Assembly (NCBI GenBank): GCA_004356415.1
Contig: SMWN01000146.1
Span: 1 to 5,742, forward strand
DNA length: 5,742 bases
Direction of reading: 5' to 3'
Origin: Gammaproteobacteria bacterium
GTDB lineage: Bacteria; Pseudomonadota; Gammaproteobacteria; Eutrophobiales; Eutrophobiaceae
Shown here: positions 1 through 5,742 of the stretch, piece by piece
How the letters are laid out: every line of letters begins with the position of its first letter
Position numbering within the stretch: the first letter of the stretch is position 1
Program-made: the position numbers and the translations under genes
Notes under the pieces: generated by a model
What the model was told of the DNA's origin: nothing
Database searches by the model: none
What the model saw: the letters and a program-made list of their open reading frames with translations, nothing else

Positions 1-548
1 CGATCCTGGAAGTTCCCGGTGCCAAAGATATCGCAGTGGAATTTTTCTCATTATCAAAAAGCTACAATATGCCTGGTTGGCGTGTAGGCTTTATGGTAGG
101 CAATCAGATACTTGTGAATGCCTTAACAAGAATGAAGTCTTATCTGGACTATGGCTTATTCGCACCCATTCAGGCCGCAGCAGTGACGGCACTGGAGGAA
201 GATCAGCAATGTGTCGCCGATATTTGCAGTTTGTATCAACACCGAAGAAACGTTTTATGCGATGGTCTGAATGCTGCGGGCTGGAGTGTTGAGAAGCCTA
301 AAGGCACCATGTTTGTCTGGGCTTCCATTCCAGAACAATTCCAACACATGGGTTCTTTGGAATTTTCCAAGAAGCTATTAACCGACGCAAAAATTGCTGT
401 CTCACCCGGTGTGGGTTTCGGTGAGTACGGTGACAAATATGTTCGTTTTGCCTTGATTGAAGATGATGAAAGAACAAACAAAGCAATACGTGGTATCCAG
501 GCGATGTTGCAAGAAGATGTTCCATCAGTGGCATCCGTAAACAAATAA
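1..548 (+). CDS. alaC: AlaC-type class I/II PLP aminotransferase, C-terminal part (5' end cut by window edge)
   Basis: Probable glutamate-pyruvate aminotransferase, a cytosolic PLP enzyme making alanine from pyruvate with glutamate as amino donor. The readable frame starts at base 3 and gives 181 residues before TAA; about the first half of a usual ~390-400-residue protein is missing. Residues 16-29 read SLSKSYNMPGWRVG, the signature of this family: Lys19 (bases 57-59) is the expected Schiff-base lysine and Arg27 the expected phosphate-binding arginine. Near the end, YVRFALIEDDER carries the arginine (residue 148) expected to bind the substrate carboxylate. The GTG at base 36 is an internal valine codon, because homologous sequence continues upstream to the window edge. 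It lies upstream of hom and thrC on the same strand, which fits an amino-acid block. The family assignment is firm; the exact substrate is inferred from similarity to AlaC, and other alanine or aspartate-family aminotransferases are possible. Confidence 0.85.
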   Translation, partial: ILEVPGAKDIAVEFFSLSKSYNMPGWRVGFMVGNQILVNALTRMKSYLDYGLFAPIQAAAVTALEEDQQCVADICSLYQHRRNVLCDGLNAAGWSVEKPKGTMFVWASIPEQFQHMGSLEFSKKLLTDAKIAVSPGVGFGEYGDKYVRFALIEDDERTNKAIRGIQAMLQEDVPSVASVNK

Positions 549-590
549 GCACTGGCAAATGCTGGAAAATTGGTTCCAGACATTTTCAAC

Positions 591-610
591 CGCCTATATC
601 CGTATAGGCG
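591..610 (+). other. Perfect 8-bp hairpin between alaC and hom
   Basis: CGCCTATA (591-598) and TATAGGCG (603-610) are exact reverse complements around a TCCG loop, which fits the UNCG tetraloop pattern in RNA. The following bases, TCCTGTATTG, are not a T tract, so this is not a convincing intrinsic terminator. It could protect or mark the 3' end of the aminotransferase mRNA, or be part of a hom leader. The pairing is seen directly; any function is inference. Confidence 0.5.
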
Positions 611-629
611 TCCTGTATTGACAGCATTT

Positions 630-645
630 CCGCCATCTATGGCGG
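630..645 (+). other. Second perfect hairpin, 22 bases before the hom start
   Basis: CCGCCA (630-635) pairs with TGGCGG (640-645) around TCTA; the inner T and A could also pair. The stem is GC-rich and starts with the same CCGCC as the hairpin at 591-610. It lacks a following T tract. It ends before the purine stretch GAGAGAGAA that probably serves as the hom ribosome binding site, so that site would stay exposed when the hairpin forms. A role as leader structure or repeat is inference. Confidence 0.45.
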
Positions 646-667
646 TCAGACGAGAGAGAATAGAAGT

Positions 668-1981
668 ATGCAAGCAGTTAAGGTAGGTCTATTAGGTTTG
701 GGTACAGTCGGTGGCGGCACCGTCAGTGTCTTGAGCCGGAATGCTGAAGAGATTGCACGACGAGCGGGTCGTGGTATTCAAATCAGTCATGCAGCTGCAA
801 AAGAATATAATGCGGAAGCAATTACAGGTCTCGATAAAATCGAGACAATTTCTGATGATGCCTTTGCCGTTGTTGATGATCCTGAAGTTGAAATTATTAT
901 TGAACTCATCGGTGGTTATTCGCCGGCAAAGGAACTGGTTTTAGCGGCGATTGAAAACGGCAAGCATGTTGTGACAGCAAACAAGGCACTGATCGCCGTG
1001 CATGGTAATGAGATTTTTGCTGCTGCTCAGAAAAAGGGTGTGACTGTTGCGTTTGAAGCAGCCGTAGCGGGTGGCATCCCAATCATTAAGGCCATGCGTG
1101 AAGGTCTGGCTGCCAACCAGATCCAGTGGGCCGCAGGCATAATCAATGGGACGTGTAATTTTATCCTGACGGAGATGAGCGAAAAGGGCAGAGATTTTAA
1201 TAGCGTGTTAAAAGAAGCCCAGGAATTGGGTTATGCAGAAGCTGACCCAAGCTTTGATGTTGAAGGCATTGATGCTGCACATAAATTAACTATCATCGGT
1301 TCGATTGCTTTTGGTATCCCCCTTCAATTTGAAAAAACATATATCGAAGGCATCACAACTATAGAACAACAGGATGTCATTTATGCAGCTGAGCTGGGTT
1401 ACCGCATTAAACATCTGGGGATTACACGAAAAACAGAAAATGGGATTGAGATGCGGGTGCATCCAACACTGATCCCCCACCGTCGATTGATTGCTAATGT
1501 TGATGGTGTGATGAATGCCGTACTGGTGAAAGGGGATGCGGTCGGTCCCACTTTATATTACGGCGCAGGCGCAGGTTCGGAACCGACAGCGTCTGCTGTG
1601 ATTGCTGATGTCATAGATATCGTTCGTGCCTTGACCAGCGATCCTGAAAATCGTGTGCCACATCTGGCATTCCAGCCTAATGAATTATCGGACACGTCTA
1701 TATTACCCATGGAAGAAGTGGAGACGGCTTATTATTTACGCATGCAGGCAATCGATCGCCCGGGTGTGCTGGCTGAAGTCACAGCAATTCTGGGAGATCT
1801 GGGGATCAGTATAGAAGCCATTCTGCAAAAAGAACCTGAGGAAGGTGCAAGTCATGTGCCTATCATTTTTCTGACACAACGTGTGCAGGAAAAGAATATG
1901 AATGAAGCCATCGAAAAGATTAAAAACCTTGATGTGATAGAGGGCGACATTACGCGTATACGTATGGAAATATTAAAGTAA
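668..1981 (+). CDS. hom: Homoserine dehydrogenase, monofunctional with C-terminal ACT domain
   Basis: Catalyses NAD(P)H-dependent reduction of aspartate semialdehyde to homoserine, the branch-point step to threonine and methionine, in the cytosol. The 437 residues match the usual length of the monofunctional bacterial enzyme. The N-terminal Rossmann fold shows GLGTVGGGT at 10-18. VTANKAL carries Lys106, the conserved active-site lysine. NGTCNFIL is at 160-167. GYAEADPSFDVEGIDAAHK supplies Glu191, Asp202 and Lys206, with the same spacing as the catalytic residues of the yeast enzyme. An ACT domain runs from about Tyr355 (YYLRMQAIDRPGVLAEV) to about residue 430 and is expected to bind a regulatory amino acid, usually threonine. 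The ATG is preceded by GAGAGAGAA at 652-660, a plausible though not canonical ribosome binding site. No aspartokinase domain is fused. thrC follows after 110 bases; thrB is not adjacent. Confidence 0.97.
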   Translation: MQAVKVGLLGLGTVGGGTVSVLSRNAEEIARRAGRGIQISHAAAKEYNAEAITGLDKIETISDDAFAVVDDPEVEIIIELIGGYSPAKELVLAAIENGKHVVTANKALIAVHGNEIFAAAQKKGVTVAFEAAVAGGIPIIKAMREGLAANQIQWAAGIINGTCNFILTEMSEKGRDFNSVLKEAQELGYAEADPSFDVEGIDAAHKLTIIGSIAFGIPLQFEKTYIEGITTIEQQDVIYAAELGYRIKHLGITRKTENGIEMRVHPTLIPHRRLIANVDGVMNAVLVKGDAVGPTLYYGAGAGSEPTASAVIADVIDIVRALTSDPENRVPHLAFQPNELSDTSILPMEEVETAYYLRMQAIDRPGVLAEVTAILGDLGISIEAILQKEPEEGASHVPIIFLTQRVQEKNMNEAIEKIKNLDVIEGDITRIRMEILK

Positions 1982-1985
1982 GAAT

Positions 1986-2047
1986 TTAGTAGATGGTAAG
2001 TGGTAGATAGGGTTTCTCATATTCCATCTACTAACTACCACCTACCG
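1986..2047. repeat. Imperfect inverted repeat built of 7-base units (TRGTARR type) between hom and thrC
   Basis: It begins four bases after the hom stop codon. The left arm splits into heptads TAGTAGA, TGGTAAG, TGGTAGA (1987-2007); the right arm read on the - strand splits into CGGTAGG, TGGTAGT, TAGTAGA (2047-2027). Two pairing registers exist. One is a perfect 11-bp stem, TTAGTAGATGG (1986-1996) with CCATCTACTAA (2024-2034). The other is a longer stem, 1989-2012 with 2022-2045, with mismatches and G-U pairs and a loop at 2013-2021. The two registers differ by 14 bases, exactly two units, which supports a true 7-base periodicity. No T tract follows, so a simple intrinsic terminator is unlikely. 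GAAT occurs on both sides (1982-1985 and 2047-2050), possibly by chance. Confidence 0.75.
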
Positions 2048-2091
2048 AATGCATAATTAATAATACAATATAGAAAACATAAAAAAACAAA
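2048..2091 (+). promoter_or_regulatory. AT-rich thrC leader, possible weak promoter, no Shine-Dalgarno
   Basis: Between the inverted repeat and the thrC ATG lie 44 very AT-rich bases. TACAAT (2064-2069) resembles a -10 box (TATAAT), but no good -35 box lies at the right distance; the bases there belong to the repeat arm. The last bases before ATG are CATAAAAAAACAAA, without any GGAG- or GAGG-like stretch. The region could carry a weak promoter for thrC, or be an unstructured A-rich translation start. Only base composition is directly visible. Confidence 0.25.
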
Positions 2092-3231
2092 ATGAGCTTC
2101 CGCCAAAGATACACTGGGCTGATAGAAAGATATCGTGATCGTTTACCTGTCAGTGATGACACGCGCATTATCAGTTTAGGCGAAGGTAATACCCCCTTAA
2201 TCAAATTAAATAATATTCCTCGCTCACTGGGGAAGGACGTTGATATCTATGTGAAGTATGAAGGCCTGAATCCCACAGGTTCTTTCAAGGATCGTGGCAT
2301 GACGTTAGCAGTCACCAAGGCGGTCGAAGCGGGTTCAAAAGCAATTATATGTGCATCCACAGGTAACACCTCTGCTTCTGCAGCAGCGTATGCTGCTCGC
2401 GCAGGGATCACCGCCTTTGTTTTGATTCCCGATGGCAAGATTGCGCAGGGTAAATTAGCTCAAGCCATGATGGAAGGTGCTGTCGTCATTCAGATCAATG
2501 GTAACTTTGATGATGGCATGCGTCTGGTCAAGGAAGTGGCCGAGGAAGCGCCAGTGACAATAGTAAATTCAATCAACCCTTATCGTCTGCAAGGACAGAA
2601 GACGGCCGCATTTGAAATTGTTGAGGAACTGGAAAGAGCACCAGATTTTCATTGTTTACCCGTAGGCAACGCAGGCAACATCACTGCGCACTGGATTGGT
2701 TACAGTGAATATGCAGCAGATGACTGTGGACATGTCACCGATGCCTGTAGTTTGTGTGATGGGCATTGTCGTTATGCTGGCGACCCGCTTTCTGGTAACA
2801 AACCGAAGATGGTGGGCTACCAGGCCAGTGGTTCTGCACCGTTCATGCGAGGCGTAATGGTCGATAATCCTGAAACGGTTGCAACAGCTATTCGTATTGG
2901 GCATCCCCAGTCCTGGGACAATGCATGGACAGTGAATAAGGAATCCGGTGGTTGGTTTGATGAATGTCAGGATGAAGAAATTCTGGCCGCACAAAAACTT
3001 CTGGCGGAAAATGAAGGTATCTTTTGCGAACCAGCATCAGCGACATCGCTCGCCGGCGCAATGCGTGATATTAAATCCGGAAAAATACCGGAAGGCAGTA
3101 CCATTGTATGCACCTTAACGGGCCATGGTCTGAAAGATCCTGATACTGCAATTGCGCAGAGTACAGCGCCAATGGTAAAGATTGATGCTGAAATGGGGCA
3201 GGTCAAGAAAGCGATTCTGGATAACATGTGA
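2092..3231 (+). CDS. thrC: Threonine synthase with an unusual Cys/His-rich insertion
   Basis: PLP enzyme turning O-phosphohomoserine into threonine and phosphate, the last step of threonine synthesis. The protein has 379 residues. LGEGNTPLI lies near residue 30. GSFKDRGM carries the Schiff-base Lys66. STGNTSAS (Asn92) holds the cofactor ring. GNAGN at 192-196 is the PLP-phosphate loop. TLTGHGLKD near 341-349 includes Thr343, expected near the cofactor ring nitrogen. Between the phosphate loop and the conserved MVGYQASGSAP lies an extra segment, about residues 208-237, with Cys212, His214, Cys219, Cys222, His225 and Cys226 (C-x6-C-x2-C-x3-C). It is in frame, and conserved sequence resumes on both sides, so it is not a frameshift. 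As I recall, shorter homologues of about 350-360 residues have a short loop here. The gene ends in tandem stops TGATGA (3229-3234). No Shine-Dalgarno precedes the ATG, yet MSFRQRYTGLIERYRDRLP is the expected N-terminus. Confidence 0.97.
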   Translation: MSFRQRYTGLIERYRDRLPVSDDTRIISLGEGNTPLIKLNNIPRSLGKDVDIYVKYEGLNPTGSFKDRGMTLAVTKAVEAGSKAIICASTGNTSASAAAYAARAGITAFVLIPDGKIAQGKLAQAMMEGAVVIQINGNFDDGMRLVKEVAEEAPVTIVNSINPYRLQGQKTAAFEIVEELERAPDFHCLPVGNAGNITAHWIGYSEYAADDCGHVTDACSLCDGHCRYAGDPLSGNKPKMVGYQASGSAPFMRGVMVDNPETVATAIRIGHPQSWDNAWTVNKESGGWFDECQDEEILAAQKLLAENEGIFCEPASATSLAGAMRDIKSGKIPEGSTIVCTLTGHGLKDPDTAIAQSTAPMVKIDAEMGQVKKAILDNM

Positions 3232-3239
3232 TGACACCA

Positions 3240-3299
3240 AGGTGAAGAGTGAAACGCGAAGAGTTTAATTGTGACCATTTCACATTTCACTTTTCACTT
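3240..3299. repeat. Imperfect inverted repeat built of 7-base units (NGTGAAR type) between thrC and the rpfE-like gene
   Basis: The left arm reads as heptads GGTGAAG, AGTGAAA, CGCGAAG (3241-3261). The right arm reads TTTCACA, TTTCACT, TTTCACT (3278-3298), i.e. TGTGAAA, AGTGAAA, AGTGAAA on the - strand. Pairing 3240-3261 with 3278-3299 gives 22 positions: 17 Watson-Crick, three G-U and two C/A mismatches, with a 16-base loop at 3262-3277. It starts nine bases after the thrC stop and ends seven bases before the next ATG, filling almost the whole gap. No T tract follows. The right arm occupies the place where a ribosome binding site would be expected. Confidence 0.8.
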
Positions 3300-3306
3300 A
3301 CAAAAA

Positions 3307-4335
3307 ATGCGTAAGCTGACATTTTTCGTTCCGGGTATCTTTGGTCCTGAAAGTGGTACGCTTCCAGGGATAGCACTGGATATTCCTTCAATAGAAAACC
3401 ATTTCAGGTTTGGCACATCAAAAAGCATTCAAACAACAGGGTTTGTCGAAACCTTGTTTCAATTGTTCGGATTTCCAAACGCTCAACAGGATTACCCTGT
3501 TGCTGCGGTCACACGTCTTGTCGATGATGATCATGATCTTGAAGGCATCTGGATGCGCGCAGATCCGGTACATCTTCGTGCTGAGCGTGAAGCTGTAGTA
3601 CTTTTGGATGACTCCGCATTCAAGCTTGATAAACATGAAGCATTAATTCTCGCCGCAGATCTACAGCAAGTATTTACTGCGAGAGAGATTGAATTAGAAG
3701 CACCAACAAACAATCGTTGGTACATAAAGTTAAAGGATCTGCCTGAGATAAAGACGACACCGATACATGAAGTTGTCGGCAATGATATTCACCAAAATCT
3801 ATCCACTGGTAAAAACAAAGTCTTATGGGATCAGCTTGCCAACGAAGCACAGATGAGTTTGCACAGGTGTCCATTGAACACTGAACGGGAACAACGCGGT
3901 GAATTGCCAGTGAATGGCGTATGGTTATGGGGTGCGGGTGAATTACCCAGGTCTCCCAGGAAGATCTGGTCAAGCGTATTTGGAGATGAAGTGACGACAC
4001 AGGGATTATCCATGCTTACTGGTTCACCCTATAAGGATTTACCAGACTCTATCGAATCGGTCGCCAATCAGTGCGGAGAGCAGGATAATGTACTGGTAGT
4101 CATCTCTTTCGGCTTACGCCATCAACAATATTATGACTTTGAAGGCTGGCAGGATTTCGTTGGCTATCTTGAAGAAGAATGGTTTACTGGAATTGAAAAC
4201 TTAATCAAACAAAAGCAACTGGACGAATTAACATTACTGACAGGAAAAAATACAATAACAGTCAAAAAATCCTCATTCATGAAGTTCTGGAGGCGACGTA
4301 AACCTCTCTTCGGTCATTCCCAGAATTATTCCTAG
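3307..4335 (+). CDS. RpfE-like protein, putative member of the cofactor-independent phosphoglycerate mutase / alkaline-phosphatase-like group
   Basis: Recognised by sequence features of the family often annotated as regulatory protein RpfE or phosphoglycerate mutase-like; its biochemical activity is not established to my knowledge. The 342 residues show, in order: a hydrophobic start (MRKLTFFVPGIFGPESG), ADPVHLRAER at 85-94, RWYIKL near 138-143, NEAQMSLH from 179, then PVNGVWLWGAG at 201-211, the most characteristic block. A basic, aromatic tail (FMKFWRRRKPLF, 324-335) ends the protein. No signal peptide or membrane segment is evident. A longer reading from GTG 3271 would add 12 residues encoded by the inverted-repeat arm; ATG 3307 is preferred because the family's usual N-terminus begins there. 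No Shine-Dalgarno precedes either convincingly. recJ follows after 26 bases, the same pairing as rpfE and recJ in the Xanthomonas rpf region, which supports the call. A catalytic role cannot be claimed from sequence. Confidence 0.75.
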   Translation: MRKLTFFVPGIFGPESGTLPGIALDIPSIENHFRFGTSKSIQTTGFVETLFQLFGFPNAQQDYPVAAVTRLVDDDHDLEGIWMRADPVHLRAEREAVVLLDDSAFKLDKHEALILAADLQQVFTAREIELEAPTNNRWYIKLKDLPEIKTTPIHEVVGNDIHQNLSTGKNKVLWDQLANEAQMSLHRCPLNTEREQRGELPVNGVWLWGAGELPRSPRKIWSSVFGDEVTTQGLSMLTGSPYKDLPDSIESVANQCGEQDNVLVVISFGLRHQQYYDFEGWQDFVGYLEEEWFTGIENLIKQKQLDELTLLTGKNTITVKKSSFMKFWRRRKPLFGHSQNYS

Positions 4336-4361
4336 AACTCATAGAGATAAAGAAGAAAAAA

Positions 4362-5742
4362 ATGCCACTCTTAATTAAGCGACGACTTCCTTCAGGAAAA
4401 TTAGATTTACCTGATGATATTCATCCAGTTTTGAAACGAATCTATGCTGCCAGAGATATCAAAACGGCTGATGATCTTAATTACTCCTTACAGATGCTTT
4501 TACCTTTTGAAGACTTGAGTAATATCCAGGAGGCCGTCGCGCTATTAGCAGACGCGATTAAGAACAATAAAAGAATACTGATCGTTGCAGATTTCGATGC
4601 CGATGGTGCCACGAGCTGTGTTGTGGGCCTGCAAGGTTTAAGGCAGATGGGGGCGACGGATGTGGTCTATGTCGTACCAAATCGTTTTCAATTTGGATAC
4701 GGTTTAAGCCCGGAAATTGTTGAAGTTGCCGCAAAAATGCAGCCCGATCTTCTGGTCACGGTTGATAACGGTATATCCAGCGTGGAAGGTGTACAACTGG
4801 CACGTGATAAAGGCATTGACGTGTTGATTACCGATCACCATCTGCCTGGAGAACAATTACCGAATGCCAATGCCATCGTCAACCCGAATCAGGCGGGAGA
4901 TAAATTCCCGAGTAAAATGTTAGCGGGCGTCGGCGTCATGTTTTATATCCTGGTGGCCCTCAGGGCACACTTTCGCGAACAGAACTGGTTTCATGAGCAA
5001 AATATAGAAGAACCGAATCTGGCAGAGCTTCTGGATCTGGTGGCACTAGGCACCGTAGCAGATGTCGTACCACTGGATCGAAATAATCGTTTACTTGTTT
5101 CGCAAGGCCTGGCGCGTATTCGGTCAGGCAAATGTCGTCCCGGGATCAAGGCACTATTACTGGCTGCAAACCGAACGCTGGAAAGAGTTACGGCACAGGA
5201 TATGGGGTTCGCTGTGGGTCCCAGGTTAAATGCGGCCGGACGATTAAGTGATATGTCATTAGGCATTGAATGCTTACTGAGTGATGATGAGATGCAAGCC
5301 AGAAATATGGCGGTCAGGCTGGATGAGTTAAATAAGGAAAGGCGTGAAATTCAGGATGAAATGCAGGAACAGGCGTTAATCGATATCACTGAACTTGATC
5401 TGGATGAAGCAGAAATGCCATTGGGGGTTTGTTTATTTAATCAAGACTGGCACCAGGGTGTAGTAGGTATCCTTGCTTCAAAGATAAAAGACAAACTACA
5501 TCGTCCAGTGATTGCGTTTGCCAAAGACAAGGATGGATTCATTAAAGGCTCTGCACGATCAATATCATGTGTGCATATCCGCGATGTACTGGATACCATT
5601 GCCGGACAACATCCCGGTTTAATTGATAAATTTGGGGGTCATGCCATGGCCGCGGGGATGACCATTAAAGAATTAGATTTTGAAGTATTCAAGCAGGCAT
5701 TTGATCAGGAATTAAGGCGATTTGTGACTACAGAGGATCTTA
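4362..5742 (+). CDS. recJ: Single-stranded-DNA-specific 5'-3' exonuclease RecJ, 3' end cut by window edge
   Basis: RecJ degrades single-stranded DNA 5' to 3' in RecF-pathway recombination, mismatch repair and base-excision repair, using Mn2+/Mg2+ held by a DHH-family active site. The frame stays open for 460 residues to the window end; the E. coli protein is about 577 residues, so roughly 110 C-terminal residues (part of the OB-fold region) lie outside. Visible motifs: ADFDADG at 76-82 (Asp77, Asp79, Asp81), VTVDNGISS with Asp135, TDHHLPG with DHH at 158-160, ALGTVADVVPLD with Asp234, GPRLNAAGRL at 286-295. The DHHA1 part follows with WHQGVVGILASK (His364), KGSARS (GSARS 396-400) and GGHAMAAG at 425-432. 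All metal-binding and DHHA1 signature residues I can check are present, so the gene looks intact. The start MPLLIKRRLPSG matches the usual N-terminus; AGAAGA at 4351-4356 is a weak ribosome binding site. The 26-base gap suggests co-transcription with the gene before it. Confidence 0.97.
   Translation, partial: MPLLIKRRLPSGKLDLPDDIHPVLKRIYAARDIKTADDLNYSLQMLLPFEDLSNIQEAVALLADAIKNNKRILIVADFDADGATSCVVGLQGLRQMGATDVVYVVPNRFQFGYGLSPEIVEVAAKMQPDLLVTVDNGISSVEGVQLARDKGIDVLITDHHLPGEQLPNANAIVNPNQAGDKFPSKMLAGVGVMFYILVALRAHFREQNWFHEQNIEEPNLAELLDLVALGTVADVVPLDRNNRLLVSQGLARIRSGKCRPGIKALLLAANRTLERVTAQDMGFAVGPRLNAAGRLSDMSLGIECLLSDDEMQARNMAVRLDELNKERREIQDEMQEQALIDITELDLDEAEMPLGVCLFNQDWHQGVVGILASKIKDKLHRPVIAFAKDKDGFIKGSARSISCVHIRDVLDTIAGQHPGLIDKFGGHAMAAGMTIKELDFEVFKQAFDQELRRFVTTEDL

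Noticed and set aside
36..38. GTG as the start of the first gene
   Set aside because: The frame continues upstream to the window edge with family-like sequence (ILEVPGAKDIAVEF) and the active-site lysine is only seven codons after the GTG.
591..620. Intrinsic terminator after the aminotransferase gene
   Set aside because: The hairpin is good but the following TCCTGTATTG is not a T tract.
618..646. TTGACA at 618-623 as the -35 box of a hom promoter
   Set aside because: At 16-18 bases downstream the sequence is TGGCGGTC, part of a GC-rich hairpin arm, with no -10-like box; a TATGGC lies too close.
236..673. 145-residue open frame on the - strand across the end of alaC and the hom leader
   Set aside because: It is antisense to a conserved aminotransferase frame, shows no recognisable motif, and crosses both hairpins; it is a shadow frame.
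2701..2811. Frameshift or sequencing error as the cause of the odd thrC segment
   Set aside because: Frame and conserved sequence are the same before (GNAGNITAHWIGYSEY) and after (KPKMVGYQASG) the segment, and its codons look like those of the rest of the gene.
2656..3290. Two open frames on the - strand antisense to thrC
   Set aside because: The + strand encodes well-conserved ThrC throughout; these translations have no family features.
4991..5266. 91-residue open frame on the - strand within recJ
   Set aside because: It lies opposite conserved RecJ motifs (ALGTVADVVPLD, GPRLNAAGRL) and is explained by codon bias of the real gene.

Overview
The window looks like chromosomal housekeeping DNA from a gammaproteobacterium of moderate GC content. 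All five genes are on the + strand and closely spaced. The RecJ fragment follows the Escherichia coli RecJ motif order without internal gaps. Homoserine dehydrogenase is monofunctional rather than the fused aspartokinase-homoserine dehydrogenase ThrA of enterics, and thrB is not next to thrC, so a non-enteric lineage is likely. I cannot name the genus from the sequence alone.

Layout: (1) bases 1-548, the C-terminal part of an AlaC-type PLP aminotransferase cut by the window edge; (2) a 119-base gap with two perfect short hairpins; (3) hom, 668-1981; (4) a 110-base gap with an imperfect inverted repeat built of 7-base units, then an AT-rich leader; (5) thrC, 2092-3231, carrying a cysteine-rich insertion; (6) a 75-base gap nearly filled by a second inverted repeat with 7-base periodicity and a different unit; (7) an RpfE-like protein of the phosphoglycerate-mutase/alkaline-phosphatase-like group, 3307-4335; (8) recJ, 4362 to the window end, truncated on the right.

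Functionally, hom and thrC supply two steps of threonine synthesis from aspartate semialdehyde: hom makes homoserine, thrC turns phosphohomoserine into threonine. The homoserine kinase that links them is not in the window. The upstream aminotransferase probably makes alanine from pyruvate and glutamate, so the first three genes form an amino-acid block. The rpfE-like gene and recJ (26 bases apart) form a second block, probably co-transcribed. No stretch longer than 300 bases lacks a gene, and I see no tRNA, rRNA, CRISPR, phage or transposase sequence.

The least ordinary features are the two different heptad-periodic inverted repeats, both starting just after a stop codon and preceding genes without a visible Shine-Dalgarno sequence, and the Cys/His cluster inserted in threonine synthase. 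Neither proves a new system; both are testable.
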